Assembly (NCBI RefSeq): GCF_900636385.1
Contig: NZ_LR134269.1
Span: 744,001 to 808,000, forward strand
DNA: 64,000 nucleotides
Source of the DNA: Staphylococcus warneri
Lineage (GTDB): Bacteria; Bacillota; Bacilli; Staphylococcales; Staphylococcaceae
Reading direction: 5' to 3'
Made by a program: the position numbers and the translations under genes. Below, piece by piece: positions 44,737-54,395 of the stretch (position 1 is the stretch's first letter; each line of letters begins with the position of its first letter). Under the pieces are notes generated by a model. That model had not been told where the DNA came from and did no database searches. It saw nothing but the letters and a program-made list of their open reading frames with translations.

Positions 44737-44847
44737 TGCGTTTTTAGTTTTTTCATATTGAAAAACGGATATAATATAATAATGAATAATAAATTTTATA
44801 TAGTAGGGAAATGTAAATAACTAGGAGATTTAAGTGGAGGATTTAAG

Positions 44848-46113
44848 ATGGATAAAATAGTAATTAATGGTGGTAACCAATTAAAAGGAGAAGTCAAAGT
44901 AGAAGGTGCTAAAAATGCAGTTTTACCTGTGTTAACAGCTTCACTCTTAGCTTCTAAAGGTACAAGCAAATTAGTTAATGTACCTGCATTAAGTGACGTA
45001 GAAACAATTAATAATGTATTATCAACATTAAATGCAGATGTTACATATAAAAAAGATGAAAATGCAGTGGTAGTAGATGCTACTAAAACATTAAATGAAG
45101 AGGCCCCATATGAATATGTAAGTAAAATGCGTGCAAGTATTTTAGTTATGGGACCTTTATTAGCACGTTTAGGACATGCGATAGTTGCATTACCAGGTGG
45201 TTGTGCGATTGGAAGTCGTCCTATTGAACAACATATCAAAGGTTTTGAGGCATTAGGAGCTGAAATACATTTAGAAAATGGAAATATTTATGCAAATGCA
45301 AAAGATGGTTTAAAAGGTGCTTCAATACATTTAGACTTCCCAAGCGTTGGCGGGACTCAAAACTTAATTATGGCTGCATCATTAGCATCAGGAAAAACAG
45401 TATTAGAAAATGCTGCTAAAGAACCTGAAATTGTTGATTTAGCTAATTATATAAATGAAATGGGCGGAAAAATTACAGGTGCTGGTACAGACACTATTAC
45501 AATCCATGGTGTTGAATATTTAACAGGTGTAGAGCATTCAATTATTCCAGATAGAATTGAAGCAGGTACTTTACTTATTGCAGGTGCGATAACACGTGGA
45601 GATATATTTGTTCGTGGTGCAATCAAAGAGCATATGTCTAGCTTAGTTTATAAACTTGAAGAAATGGGCGTTAAATTAGATTATCAAGAAGATGGCATTC
45701 GTGTATCTGCTGAAGGAGATTTAAAACCTGTAGATGTAAAAACATTACCACACCCTGGGTTCCCTACAGATATGCAATCTCAAATGATGGCATTATTATT
45801 AACAGCCAATGGTCATAAAGTTATTACAGAAACAGTCTTTGAAAATAGATTTATGCATGTTGCAGAATTCCGTAGAATGAATGCAAATATTGATGTTGAA
45901 GGTAGAAGCGCTAAGATTGAAGGTAAGAGTGATTTACAAGGTGCACAAGTAAAAGCAACTGATTTAAGAGCAGCAGCAGCACTTATTTTAGCTGGTTTAG
46001 TTGCTGAAGGTACAACTCAAGTTACTGAATTAAAACATTTAGATAGAGGTTATGTAGATTTACATGGCAAATTAAAATCATTAGGCGCTAATATCGAACG
46101 TATTAATGATTAA
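44848..46113 (+). CDS. murA: UDP-N-acetylglucosamine 1-carboxyvinyltransferase (MurA)
   Basis: 421-residue primary paralogue of the enolpyruvyl transferase. Substrate motif [11 protein letters not shown] near 22, active-site Cys in [13 protein letters not shown] near 118, and the C-terminal LDRGYVDL. Only about half identical to the second copy MurZ by eye. Follows the DUF1146 gene and precedes fabZ by 43 bases, so peptidoglycan and fatty-acid genes may share a transcript. Confidence 0.94.
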   Translation: MDKIVINGGNQLKGEVKVEGAKNAVLPVLTASLLASKGTSKLVNVPALSDVETINNVLSTLNADVTYKKDENAVVVDATKTLNEEAPYEYVSKMRASILVMGPLLARLGHAIVALPGGCAIGSRPIEQHIKGFEALGAEIHLENGNIYANAKDGLKGASIHLDFPSVGGTQNLIMAASLASGKTVLENAAKEPEIVDLANYINEMGGKITGAGTDTITIHGVEYLTGVEHSIIPDRIEAGTLLIAGAITRGDIFVRGAIKEHMSSLVYKLEEMGVKLDYQEDGIRVSAEGDLKPVDVKTLPHPGFPTDMQSQMMALLLTANGHKVITETVFENRFMHVAEFRRMNANIDVEGRSAKIEGKSDLQGAQVKATDLRAAAALILAGLVAEGTTQVTELKHLDRGYVDLHGKLKSLGANIERIND

Positions 46114-46156
46114 TTTGAAGCATTAACTTTTGGTCAAACATGGAGGGTTAAACATC

Positions 46157-46597
46157 ATGGAAACAATTTTCGATTATAATCAAATCAAACAAATCATACC
46201 ACACAGACAACCATTTTTACTGATAGATAGAGTTGTAGAATACGAAGAAGGTAAGCGTTGTGTGGGATTAAAACAAGTTTCAGGTAACGAACCATTCTTC
46301 CAAGGGCATTTTCCAGATTATGCTGTAATGCCTGGTGTATTAATTACAGAAGCGTTGGCGCAAACGGGTGCAGTAGCTATGTTAAATAGTGAAGAAAATA
46401 AAGGTAAAATTGCGCTTTTTGCAGGTATAGATAAGTGTCGTTTTAAAAGACAGGTAACACCTGGTGATACACTTATGCTAGAAGTAGAAATTACAAAAAT
46501 AAAAGGACCTATTGGAAAAGGTACTGCTAAAGCTACAGTAGATGGTCAACTAGCATGTAGTTGTGAATTAACTTTTGCAATTCAAGATGCTAAGTAA
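46157..46597 (+). CDS. fabZ: 3-hydroxyacyl-ACP dehydratase FabZ
   Basis: 146-residue hot-dog-fold dehydratase of type II fatty-acid elongation. Catalytic His in [21 protein letters not shown] (near 50) with the partner Glu at the end of that helix; start motif [14 protein letters not shown] use the ATG after GGAGGGTTAAACATC, giving the standard length. Confidence 0.95.
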   Translation: METIFDYNQIKQIIPHRQPFLLIDRVVEYEEGKRCVGLKQVSGNEPFFQGHFPDYAVMPGVLITEALAQTGAVAMLNSEENKGKIALFAGIDKCRFKRQVTPGDTLMLEVEITKIKGPIGKGTAKATVDGQLACSCELTFAIQDAK

Positions 46598-46631
46598 AAC
46601 AAAGAGCCTGGGACATAAATCACAAAAATAA

Positions 46632-46680
46632 TAGCACAAAGATGATTTGAAATTGAAAATCATCTTTGTGCTTCTTTTTA
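46632..46680. terminator. fabZ terminator hairpin (repeat-associated)
   Basis: ATAGCACAAAGATGATTT.../...AAATCATCTTTGTGCT, a 16-bp stem with T-rich tail, preceded by GAGCCTGGGACATAAATCA, a phrase common before staphylococcal terminators. Similar in sequence to the hairpin accompanying repeat copy A. Confidence 0.78.
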
Positions 46681-46713
46681 TATTCAATACTTCGTATTGT
46701 ATGACTTCGCTTT

Positions 46714-46819
46714 CCTAGGGTGCCGTCTCAGCCTCGGTCTTCGACTGGCACTGCTCCCTCAGGAGTCTCGTCAACAATACTACGTATTAACATGTTATTT
46801 TACATTAAAATACTTTAAA
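46714..46819 (-). repeat. Dispersed intergenic repeat, copy B (inverted)
   Basis: Reverse complement of the repeat at 13194-13296. The 50-base GC-rich core differs by one base, and the AT-rich side (TTAACATGTTATTTTACATT...) is also conserved. It sits between the fabZ terminator and the transposase remnant. The 33 bases between hairpin and core form a small ATACTTCGTAT-type hairpin. Confidence 0.82.
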
Positions 46820-46879
46820 AAATAAGGCCCTTTCGTATAATTTAATAAATATCAATAAACTAAATCAACGAGGTGCCTT

Positions 46880-47204
46880 ATGTATAAAGTTTATAACATG
46901 TCTCAACTTACACAACCAATGGAAACTTCAATTCTTATTCCTACAAATGATTGCTCGATATGTGAATGAAATTGTTGAAACAATCCCAGATAATGAATTC
47001 GATGAATTCAATCACCATCGAGGTGCTACATCATATCATCCAAAAATGATGTTAAAAATTCTTCTATATGCTTATACGCAACCTGTTTTCTCTGGTCGTA
47101 AAATAGAGAAACTTCTTAATGATAGCATTAGAATGATGTGGTTATCACAAAATCAAACACCTTTTTATAAAACCATTAACCGTTTTAGAGTCAACCCCTT
47201 TTGA
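46880..47204 (+). pseudogene. IS1272-like (IS1182 family) transposase remnant
   Basis: From the ATG at 46880 the frame reads MYKVYNMSQLTQPMETS, then breaks after IPTND. Reading resumes two frames over at 46947 with MIARYVNEIVETIPD, GATSYHPKMMLKILLYAYTQ and TINRFRVNP, the conserved N-terminus of IS1182-family transposases. The break is explained by loss of two bases (AT) in GATATTGCT. Homology ends abruptly at about 47200, three bases before the ywpF stop; over 80% of a normal transposase is absent. Dead element. Confidence 0.85.
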
Positions 47205-47206
47205 AT

Positions 47207-47647
47207 TTATCTTTCGAATTTTTCATCTTTAAGTTTAGGTTTAGATTGCATCATACGATTGAATGTTTTCTTTAATTCTTCACCAGTTAGTCCATCATTA
47301 ACTAATTCTTCTAATAAACTTTCTGCATAGACTTGTCTAAGAGTATAAATATGGCATTCGAATACTATAGACATTGTTTTTTCAAACTGAGTTACACTTT
47401 TTACAGTGGCATCAAATAATGCAGGATCGTTGGCAGGTCTTGTTATGACAACACGTATATCTAACAATTGTTCATTGTCTTTATACTCCTTAAATGTGTG
47501 ATAGTGTTCATTAGAAATGACAATTTCTAAAAGCCATCCTGTACCACTACCTTCTTTATTGATAATCACGCCGTCTTCTAGTTCATATTCAGTTACACCG
47601 CCATTCTCGCTTACAATTTGAAAACGTACAGCTTTAAATGTCTTCAT
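47207..47647 (-). CDS. ywpF: YwpF-like protein
   Basis: 146-residue soluble protein starting MKTFKAVRFQIVSENGG, the YwpF pattern of Bacilli. Beta-rich first two thirds and a helical C-terminal tail (LVNDGLTGEELKKTFNRMM). Function unknown. I prefer the ATG at 47647 to the GTG three codons earlier because the family begins MKTF; neither has a good ribosome binding site. Its 3' end abuts the transposase remnant, and it is divergent from ssb. Confidence 0.75.
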   Translation of the reverse strand: MKTFKAVRFQIVSENGGVTEYELEDGVIINKEGSGTGWLLEIVISNEHYHTFKEYKDNEQLLDIRVVITRPANDPALFDATVKSVTQFEKTMSIVFECHIYTLRQVYAESLLEELVNDGLTGEELKKTFNRMMQSKPKLKDEKFER

Positions 47648-47834
47648 TAAGTCCACATCCCATTTATTTATATATTTACAAAAAGTGATTTATTTTTAAT
47701 CAACCGATTTAAATATTGATTATTTTCTTTAAATATATCAAAAATGAAGGGGAAATAGCTATATATTTCGAAAAATTAGCATTTTGACGGTATTAATAGA
47801 TGTGATTATTATATTACTTAAGAGGAGGTGACAC

Positions 47835-48218
47835 ATGTTAAATAAAATAGTTTTAGTTGGCAGACTTACAAAGGATGCCCAAATTTTTGAAAAGGAGGAA
47901 GGTAGTAAAGTAGCAACATTTTGCGTTGCTACGGAAAGAAATTATAAAGATCAGAACAATGAAATCGCATGCGATTACCTATATTGTAAAGCTTTTGGTA
48001 AAACAGCTACGAATATCGAAATGTATACATCACAGGGTTCTTTAGTGGGTATTACAGGTCAAATGCGATCTCGTAAGTATGAAAAAGATAATCAGACACA
48101 TTTTGTAACTGAAGTATATGTAGAAACAATTAAATTTATGTCCTCTAAGACAAAAGAATCCAATATCCTCTCTAACGAATTTAATGAAGCACAAAATGAA
48201 TGCTTTCATATAGGTTAG
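47835..48218 (+). CDS. ssbB: Short single-stranded DNA-binding protein (SsbB-like)
   Basis: 127-residue OB-fold SSB starting MLNKIVLVGRLTKDAQ. The DNA-binding core is intact (YLYCKAFGKTATNIEMY, GQMRSRKYE), but the protein lacks the glycine-rich linker and acidic DDDLPF-type tip of replicative SSB. This is the form associated with competence (B. subtilis SsbB, next to ywpF). The role in DNA uptake is inferred. RBS AAGAGGAGGTGAC. Confidence 0.85.
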   Translation: MLNKIVLVGRLTKDAQIFEKEEGSKVATFCVATERNYKDQNNEIACDYLYCKAFGKTATNIEMYTSQGSLVGITGQMRSRKYEKDNQTHFVTEVYVETIKFMSSKTKESNILSNEFNEAQNECFHIG

Positions 48219-48303
48219 ATAGCCATTAATTATTCAACAACTCCCAATTATTTATACTTTTATCCTATCTTAATATAAATTATCATCTTTCAATTATACT
48301 CAA

Positions 48304-48345
48304 GCGACCTTTTTAAAATTTAATAAAATAAAAAGGTCGTTTTTG
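48304..48345 (+). terminator. ssb terminator
   Basis: Stem GCGACCTTTTT / AAAAAGGTCGT with an AT-rich loop, then TTTTG. The 190 bases from here to the sceD promoter contain no supported feature. Confidence 0.7.
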
Positions 48346-48533
48346 TACCATATATTACTTAAAAATAGGCACTTTTACGTCAGAATTATCTGATAGATTT
48401 CATTTGTATTACATACATATCACAAGTATATAACCTTTATAAACTGTCATGGCAGTTTTCAAAAGACTTATAATTTAAATTTACACCAATTTACGATGTA
48501 ATTAGGACGTAAAAAAAAGGCTTCCTTTTTTAT

Positions 48534-48562
48534 TTGGCTGTAACCTGCAGTGTATTTATAGA
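48534..48562 (+). promoter_or_regulatory. Candidate sceD promoter
   Basis: -35 TTGGCT, 17-base spacer, -10 TATAGA, 65 bases before the sceD start. The spacer contains TGTAAC-N6-TGTATT, which only loosely resembles a WalR site. Confidence 0.6.
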
Positions 48563-48626
48563 TGTTAAAGTTGTATTTGTAAATTAGTTAAAGAAAACAA
48601 ATCACTTTTAGGAGGATTTTTTAATA

Positions 48627-49358
48627 ATGAAAAAGACAATTATCGCATCATCATTAGCAGTAGGATTAGGCGTTGTAGCAGGTAACGCTGGACACGACGC
48701 ACACGCAAGTGAAGCAAATATCAATGAAGCTGAATTAGCTCAAAAAGCACAATCAAATGATCAATCATTAAACGAAAGCCCTATCCAAGAAGGCGCTTAT
48801 AACTATACATTCGATTATAATGGTTTCACTTATCATTTTGAATCAGATGGTTCAAACTTCTCATGGGATTTCCACCAATCTGGTCAATCAAGTGAAGCTT
48901 CAAATACTCAAGCTCAACCACAACAAGATGTAAGTGAACAAGCTTCAGCATCAACTAACCAAACTTCAGCAGAAGAAGTTAGCAACCAACAACAATCAAA
49001 CTCTGCTCAACCTGAGCAAGTTTCTGCTCCACAAACAGAGCAAACTCAACAACCACAACAAGAAGCTACTACTTCAAACAATGAATCAAGCTCAAATGAA
49101 GCTTCAAGTGGTTCATCAGTAAATGTTAATGATCACTTAAAACAAATCGCACAACGTGAATCAGGTGGCGACATCCACGCTACAAACCCATCAACAGGTG
49201 CTTCAGGTAAGTATCAATTCTTACAATCTACATGGGATTCAGTAGCTCCATCTGAGTACAAAGGTCAACCAGCTTCTAGCGCTCCTGAACATGTTCAAGA
49301 CGCTGCAGCACAAAAATTATATGATACAGCTGGCCCAAGCCAATGGGTTACTGCATAA
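48627..49358 (+). CDS. sceD: SceD-like lytic transglycosylase
   Basis: 243-residue secreted autolysin. Signal peptide about 1-27 ending GHDAHAS. A region with an aromatic repeat ([21 protein letters not shown]) follows. Next is a S/Q/E/N-rich linker (about 90-165). The transglycosylase-like domain starts [13 protein letters not shown] (catalytic Glu) and continues with [15 protein letters not shown] and [17 protein letters not shown]. Cleaves the glycan strand of peptidoglycan during growth and separation. In S. aureus it belongs to the WalKR regulon. Strong RBS TTAGGAGGATT. Confidence 0.93.
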   Translation: MKKTIIASSLAVGLGVVAGNAGHDAHASEANINEAELAQKAQSNDQSLNESPIQEGAYNYTFDYNGFTYHFESDGSNFSWDFHQSGQSSEASNTQAQPQQDVSEQASASTNQTSAEEVSNQQQSNSAQPEQVSAPQTEQTQQPQQEATTSNNESSSNEASSGSSVNVNDHLKQIAQRESGGDIHATNPSTGASGKYQFLQSTWDSVAPSEYKGQPASSAPEHVQDAAAQKLYDTAGPSQWVTA

Positions 49359-49372
49359 TATAGATTTCACTA

Positions 49373-49404
49373 AACATCCTATCTTTAGATAGGGTGTTTT
49401 TTAT
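49373..49404 (+). terminator. sceD terminator
   Basis: 12-bp stem AACATCCTATCT / AGATAGGGTGTT (one G-U), then TTTTATTT. Confidence 0.85.
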
Positions 49405-49520
49405 TTGTGAAAAGTTAGATTTAGTTATATGTATATCAAAAGATATATTGATATACATTTTTTAATAATTGAATTTATATGTTACATTTGCTATTGTAAT
49501 AATTGAAAATGATTAAAAAA

Positions 49521-49680
49521 AGAACTACTAGGGGCGCCTATGAAGGCTGAGATGAATTTAATTCAGACCCTTAAAACCTGATTTGGTTAGTACCAACGGA
49601 GGAAAGTAGTGTAACATATTAACGGTATGAGGTCGTGCCTTAATTTTGCTACTTTCCACGTTTGGAAAGTAGTTTTTTTA
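49521..49680 (+). promoter_or_regulatory. TPP (thiamine pyrophosphate) riboswitch and terminator of the thi operon
   Basis: Aptamer 49522-49610 with the conserved blocks GGGGCGCC, GGCTGAGA, ACCCTT, AACCTGAT and GGTTAGTACCAACGGAGGAAAGTAG. Expression platform: 10-bp terminator CTACTTTCCA / TGGAAAGTAG (49649-49672) plus T7. The aptamer's 3' strand GGAAAGTAG is identical to the terminator's 3' arm. It can therefore pair with the terminator's 5' arm when TPP is absent, giving a transcriptional OFF switch. Confidence 0.95.
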
Positions 49681-49698
49681 TTTCAAGGAGGCAATTTT

Positions 49699-50388
49699 AT
49701 GAGTTTTTCTAAAGATTTAAGAATGGCAGCAGAACCTATTATTGAAGATATCTATAATGATGGTTTCATTCAAGATTTATTACATGGTGAATTATCTAAA
49801 CAAGCGGTGAGACAATATTTACGTGCAGATGCATCTTATTTAAAAGAATTTGCTAATCTATATGCACTATTAATTCCTAAAGTGCCTAATATGGATGATG
49901 TTAAATTTTTAGTTGAACAGATTGAATTTTTATTAGAAGGTGAAGTAGAGGCACATGAAATTTTAGCTTCATTTATCAATGAACCTTATCATGAGATTGT
50001 TAAAGAAAAGGTATGGCCACCAAGTGGTGATCATTATATTAAGCATATGTACTATAATGCCTATGCACATGAAAATGCTGCATATACGATTGCAGCAATG
50101 GCACCATGTCCATATGTATATGCGGTAATTGGTAAAAGAGCGATAAAGGACAATCAACTTAATAAAGATTCAATTACGTCTAATTGGTTTGAATTTTATA
50201 GTACAGAAATGGATGCATTAGTAAATTTATTTGATGAATTAATGGATCGTTTAACAGAGAATTGTACTTCAGAAGAAAAAGAAGAGATTAAGGAGAATTT
50301 CTTACAAAGTACTATTCATGAAAGAAACTTTTTCAATATGGCCTACGTAGATGAAAAATGGAATTTTAGAGGTGACAAAGATGAATAA
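49699..50388 (+). CDS. tenA: Thiaminase II / aminopyrimidine aminohydrolase TenA
   Basis: 229-residue all-helical enzyme hydrolysing aminopyrimidine breakdown products of thiamine for HMP salvage. Catalytic and substrate residues: Cys in [12 protein letters not shown] (near 135), Glu in the [10 protein letters not shown] region near 207, and DASYLKEF near 44. Start is the ATG after TTTCAAGGAGG, just past the riboswitch terminator; the longer ORF runs through that terminator. First gene of tenA-thiD-thiM-thiE. Confidence 0.94.
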   Translation: MSFSKDLRMAAEPIIEDIYNDGFIQDLLHGELSKQAVRQYLRADASYLKEFANLYALLIPKVPNMDDVKFLVEQIEFLLEGEVEAHEILASFINEPYHEIVKEKVWPPSGDHYIKHMYYNAYAHENAAYTIAAMAPCPYVYAVIGKRAIKDNQLNKDSITSNWFEFYSTEMDALVNLFDELMDRLTENCTSEEKEEIKENFLQSTIHERNFFNMAYVDEKWNFRGDKDE

Positions 50389-51202
50389 ACCTAAAATTGC
50401 TTTAACTATTGCAGGTACTGATCCAACTGGCGGTGCTGGTGTAATGGCTGATTTGAAGTCATTCCATTCTTGTGGTGTTTATGGAATGGCAGCTATAACA
50501 AGTATTGTTGCTCAGAATACAATGGGGGTAGACCATATTCATAATTTAGAGACATCATGGGTTAAAGAGCAATTGGATAGTGTATTTAATGATGAACTTC
50601 CTCATGCAATTAAAACAGGAATGATTGCTACAGAGGAGACGATGCAATTAATCAAAAATTATTTAGAAGATTATCCTACAATTCCATACGTGATTGATCC
50701 TGTCATGTTAGCCAAAAGTGGGGATTCGTTGATGGATGATCAAACCAAACAAAAGTTGCAAAGTACATTATTGCCACTAGCTGATGTTGTTACGCCTAAT
50801 ATTCCAGAAGCGGAAGAAATCACTGGAATAAAGATTGATACTGAAGAAAATATTCGAAAAGCAGGAGATATATTTATCAATGAAATTGGAAGCAAGGGTG
50901 TAGTCATTAAGGGTGGACATTCTGCTGACTTAAATAATGCTAAAGATTTTTTATTTACAAAAGATGGCGTTTACACATTTGAAGATGAACGATTTGATAC
51001 TAAACATACACACGGTACAGGTTGTACGTTTTCAGCTGTCATTGCTGCCGAACTAGCTAAAGGTCGTAGTATTTATGAAGCAGTTGAAAAAGCAAAAAAA
51101 TTTATTTCGTTGAGTATTAAATATACCCCTGAGATTGGTAAAGGTCGTGGCCCAGTCAATCATTTTGCGTATCTTAAGAAAGTAGGTTTAGATGATGAAT
51201 AA
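50381..51202 (+). CDS. thiD: Hydroxymethylpyrimidine/phosphomethylpyrimidine kinase
   Basis: 273-residue ribokinase-fold kinase phosphorylating HMP to HMP-PP for thiamine synthesis. Substrate motif [18 protein letters not shown], catalytic region [16 protein letters not shown] with the general-base Asp/Cys loop. ATG at 50381, behind AGAGGTGAC, overlaps the tenA stop by eight bases; 11-base overlap with thiM. Confidence 0.94.
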   Translation: MNKPKIALTIAGTDPTGGAGVMADLKSFHSCGVYGMAAITSIVAQNTMGVDHIHNLETSWVKEQLDSVFNDELPHAIKTGMIATEETMQLIKNYLEDYPTIPYVIDPVMLAKSGDSLMDDQTKQKLQSTLLPLADVVTPNIPEAEEITGIKIDTEENIRKAGDIFINEIGSKGVVIKGGHSADLNNAKDFLFTKDGVYTFEDERFDTKHTHGTGCTFSAVIAAELAKGRSIYEAVEKAKKFISLSIKYTPEIGKGRGPVNHFAYLKKVGLDDE

Positions 51203-51986
51203 TTTAGAAAAGCTAAGAAATGAGAACCCTTTAATTGTATGTTATACAAACGATGTAGTTAAGAATTTTACTGCAAATGGATTATTAAGTATTGGTGCAA
51301 GTCCGGCAATGAGTGAAGCACCAGAAGAGGCTAAAGATTTTTATCAAGTTGCGAGTGGATTACTTATTAATATTGGTACACTTACGCATAATAATGAAGC
51401 AGATTTAATTAAGATAGGTAAAATTGCAAATCAAATTGGTACACCAATTGTTTTTGATCCTGTCGCAGTAGGAGCTTCACAATACAGAAAAGATTTTTGT
51501 AAAAACTTTTTAAATGGAGTTAAAGTTGCAGTGATTAAAGGCAACGCTTCAGAAATCTTGACTCTCATTGATAACAATACAACAATGAAGGGTACTGATG
51601 GAGATAGTTCGCTAAATGCAATAGATATTGCTAAGAAGGCTTATCAAAAATATCAAACTGCAATTGTAATCACAGGAAAAGAAGATATTGTTGTTCAAGA
51701 TGACAAAGTGACTAAACTTTCGAACGGTTCACCAATGTCTGCTAAAATCACAGGTGCTGGTTGCCTATTAGGTGGAATTATTGCTAGTTTCTTATTTAGA
51801 AATCAGCATCCTCAACAAGAAACACTTGTCGAAGCAGTAAGTTTTTATAATATAGCTGGAGAAGTTGCTGAAGAAGCAGATCATGCTAAAGGTCCTGGCT
51901 CATTTTTGTCTGAATTGCTAGATCAATTGTATTTATTGAATTATCAAACCTATAAAAAATTTGTTAGCAAAGAAGAGGTTGAATAA
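51192..51986 (+). CDS. thiM: Hydroxyethylthiazole kinase
   Basis: 264-residue kinase salvaging the thiazole half of thiamine. Motifs: [39 protein letters not shown], and the anion-hole [13 protein letters not shown]. Overlaps thiD and ends one base before thiE. Confidence 0.94.
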   Translation: MMNNLEKLRNENPLIVCYTNDVVKNFTANGLLSIGASPAMSEAPEEAKDFYQVASGLLINIGTLTHNNEADLIKIGKIANQIGTPIVFDPVAVGASQYRKDFCKNFLNGVKVAVIKGNASEILTLIDNNTTMKGTDGDSSLNAIDIAKKAYQKYQTAIVITGKEDIVVQDDKVTKLSNGSPMSAKITGAGCLLGGIIASFLFRNQHPQQETLVEAVSFYNIAGEVAEEADHAKGPGSFLSELLDQLYLLNYQTYKKFVSKEEVE

Positions 51987-52628
51987 ATGTCATTTAAAGC
52001 TTCAGAATTAAAAATTTACTTTATATGTGGCACTCAAGATATACCAGAAAATCAAACTATTCAAGACATCCTTACACAAGCTTTAGAAGCTGGCATAACG
52101 ATGTTTCAATTTAGAGAAAAAGGCGACAAGGCTTTATCTGGATTGAATAAAGAAAAATTAGCTAAAGAGTTACAAGCGCTATGTAACACATATTCTGTAC
52201 CATTTATTGTTAATGATGATGTGTCTCTAGCTAAGCGTATTAATGCTGATGGTATTCACGTTGGTCAAGATGATGAAGCGGTTAGAGCCTTTTCAAATGA
52301 CTTTCAAGATAAGATTATTGGTCTTAGTGTCGGTAATTTGTATGAGTATGAAAAATCGGATCTCACTAATGTTGATTACATCGGAGTTGGACCAATGTTT
52401 GAAACGCCATCTAAAAGTGATGCTAATGCACCTGTAGGACCTGATATGATTAAACAATTAAGACAAAAAATGGGTAAATTTCCTATGGTTGCCATTGGCG
52501 GTATTACTGAAGATAATGTAGGACTCATTGCTAATGCAGGGGCTGATGGTATTTCAGTGATTTCAGCAATAAGTAGAAGTAACAATATTGACAACACTGT
52601 TAATGAATTCAAGAAATATTTCAAGTAA
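51987..52628 (+). CDS. thiE: Thiamine-phosphate synthase
   Basis: 213-residue TIM-barrel enzyme coupling HMP-PP and thiazole phosphate to thiamine phosphate. Motifs: [51 protein letters not shown], and the phosphate site AIGGITEDN. Last gene of the TPP-controlled operon; RBS AGAAGAGGTTG inside the end of thiM. Confidence 0.95.
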   Translation: MSFKASELKIYFICGTQDIPENQTIQDILTQALEAGITMFQFREKGDKALSGLNKEKLAKELQALCNTYSVPFIVNDDVSLAKRINADGIHVGQDDEAVRAFSNDFQDKIIGLSVGNLYEYEKSDLTNVDYIGVGPMFETPSKSDANAPVGPDMIKQLRQKMGKFPMVAIGGITEDNVGLIANAGADGISVISAISRSNNIDNTVNEFKKYFK

Positions 52629-52716
52629 TCTTTAATTTTTTCCACTTTTTGTTTTATCCTAGAGTATGAGTATGATAGAATAAATCCTATGTGAATATTA
52701 CAATAGAGGTGGAAAA

Positions 52717-53586
52717 ATGAAGAAAAAAGCGTTGCTACCTTTGTTTTTAGGTTTAATGGTCTTTTTAGCAGGCTGTGATTATTCAAAACCTGGAGCTCGT
52801 AGTGGATTTTTCTATAATACGTTCGTTGATCCAATGAAACACTTATTACAGTGGTTGGGTAACGATGTTTTACACAATGATTATGGTTTAGCTATTATCA
52901 TTTTAGTATTTGTTATTCGTCTTGTGTTACTTCCATTCATGTTATCTAACTATAAAAATAGTCATATGATGCGTGAAAAAATGAAAGTTGCTAAACCTGA
53001 AGTAGATGGTATTCAGGAAAAGGTTAAACGTGCACGCACTCAAGAAGAGAAAATGGCGGCTAACCAAGAATTAATGGAAGTCTATAAAAAATATGATATG
53101 AATCCAATGAAGAGCATGCTAGGTTGTTTACCAATGCTAATTCAAATGCCTATTATCATGGGATTATACTTTGTTCTTAAGGACAAGTTAGTCAGTGGCT
53201 TATCTGTACACCCTCATTTTTTATGGTTTAATTTAACTAAACCAGATATTTGGATTACAATTATTGCAGGTGTGCTTTACTTTATTCAAGCATATGTTTC
53301 AAGTAAAACTATGCCACAAGAACAACGTCAAATGGGTTACATGATGATGATTGTATCACCAATCATGATTATTTGGATTTCATTAAGTTCAGCTTCAGCT
53401 TTAGGTTTATATTGGTCAGTCAGTGCAGCATTCTTAGTTGTACAAACACACTTTGCTAATATGTATTATTCTAAACTTGCTAAAAAAGAAGTTGAACCAT
53501 TACTTGAAAAATTTGATCAAGACGGCAAGTCATCAAATAAAAAAGGTAAAAATACTCAAGTCGTTTCAAAGAAAAATAAAAAATAA
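52717..53586 (+). CDS. yidC: Membrane protein insertase YidC/OxaA (lipoprotein form)
   Basis: 289-residue insertase with a lipoprotein signal (lipobox LAGC ending at Cys20) and five transmembrane segments. The 60KD_IMP core includes the cytoplasmic hairpin ([25 protein letters not shown] split over about 85-115) and [16 protein letters not shown]; a basic C-terminal tail follows. The conserved hydrophilic-groove Arg is in IRLVLLPF. Single-gene unit with its own terminator. Confidence 0.94.
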   Translation: MKKKALLPLFLGLMVFLAGCDYSKPGARSGFFYNTFVDPMKHLLQWLGNDVLHNDYGLAIIILVFVIRLVLLPFMLSNYKNSHMMREKMKVAKPEVDGIQEKVKRARTQEEKMAANQELMEVYKKYDMNPMKSMLGCLPMLIQMPIIMGLYFVLKDKLVSGLSVHPHFLWFNLTKPDIWITIIAGVLYFIQAYVSSKTMPQEQRQMGYMMMIVSPIMIIWISLSSASALGLYWSVSAAFLVVQTHFANMYYSKLAKKEVEPLLEKFDQDGKSSNKKGKNTQVVSKKNKK

Positions 53587-53591
53587 TTTAA

Positions 53592-53624
53592 GAACCAGCA
53601 AATCACTGATTTGCTGGTTTTTCT
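53592..53624. terminator. Bidirectional terminator yidC / HD hydrolase
   Basis: 13-bp perfect stem AACCAGCAAATCA / TGATTTGCTGGTT flanked by A- and T-rich runs. Confidence 0.88.
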
Positions 53625-54268
53625 TATATATAGTGCCATTCATCTAAGAATTGGGAAACAAAAGTCTTCATAAATTCATGTCGTTGCGTTGCAATATGCT
53701 TAGCAGTTTTAGTATGCATTAAATCTTTAAGTTTAAATAATTTTTCATAAAAGTGTTTGATAGCGGAAGGTGGTAATTGTGTTAGAGTATGATCGCTAAA
53801 ATCATCAGGAACCTTTGCTTCTGTCCACATTGGTTCATTGAAATAACCTGCAAATTGAAATGTTCTAGCAATACCAATAGCTCCAATGGCATCTAAACGA
53901 TCGGCATCTCTCACAATTTGACCTTCGGTTGATAATTCAATATGGTTGTTAGAACCATTCTTATAACTCATATTCTCAATAATATGTATAACATGATTTT
54001 GATCATCTATAGATAATTCAATATTATTTAGAAATTCTATTAAGGTGTCTTTAGCTTGTTGTTCATTTACTAATTTAGGATCAATGGTATCATGTAGAAT
54101 ACTTGATAATTCAATAATAAAAGAATGTTCAAAACCTTCTTTCTTAGCAATATACTTTGCTAATGCATGTACACGTTGAACATGTGCAACATCATGACCA
54201 CTGTAGTCATTTTTATGGAATTCTTTCATATAATTTAGAGCAATTTGAATGCGTTCTTCATTTTTCAT
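53624..54268 (-). CDS. HD-domain phosphohydrolase (YedJ-like)
   Basis: 214-residue HD-superfamily protein. Metal-binding residues: H in GHDVAHVQRVHALA (near 25), the HD pair in SSILHDTID (near 58), and a late Asp in RDADRLDAIGAIGIAR (near 128). The family cleaves phosphate esters of nucleotides or related metabolites; substrate unknown. Located downstream of cls2 on the same strand but separated by a terminator. Confidence 0.85.
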   Translation of the reverse strand: MKNEERIQIALNYMKEFHKNDYSGHDVAHVQRVHALAKYIAKKEGFEHSFIIELSSILHDTIDPKLVNEQQAKDTLIEFLNNIELSIDDQNHVIHIIENMSYKNGSNNHIELSTEGQIVRDADRLDAIGAIGIARTFQFAGYFNEPMWTEAKVPDDFSDHTLTQLPPSAIKHFYEKLFKLKDLMHTKTAKHIATQRHEFMKTFVSQFLDEWHYI

Positions 54269-54289
54269 TTCTATTCATCCCTTCAAAAC

Positions 54290-54328
54290 GAAAACCTGAG
54301 ACAACAATAGGTATTGGTCTCAGGTTTG
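54290..54328 (-). terminator. cls2 terminator
   Basis: Stem AAACCTGAGAC / GTCTCAGGTTT, followed on the minus strand by TCGTTTTG; it lies between the cls2 stop and the HD gene. Confidence 0.7.
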
Positions 54329-54395
54329 ATATTATTTTAATTACATATATTTTTATTTTACAATCGATTAAATCTTATTTGTTGAATACATAGTA

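Noticed and set aside
46598..47207. Possible complete insertion sequence
   Set aside because: No right end, no intact transposase and no flanking duplication are visible; only an N-terminal fragment remains.
48540..48560. WalR-binding site at sceD
   Set aside because: TGTAAC-N6-TGTATT has the wrong spacing (six instead of five) and a mismatch in the second half, so I only mention it under the promoter.
52376..52834. 152-codon minus-strand ORF across thiE-yidC
   Set aside because: Antisense to two firmly identified genes.
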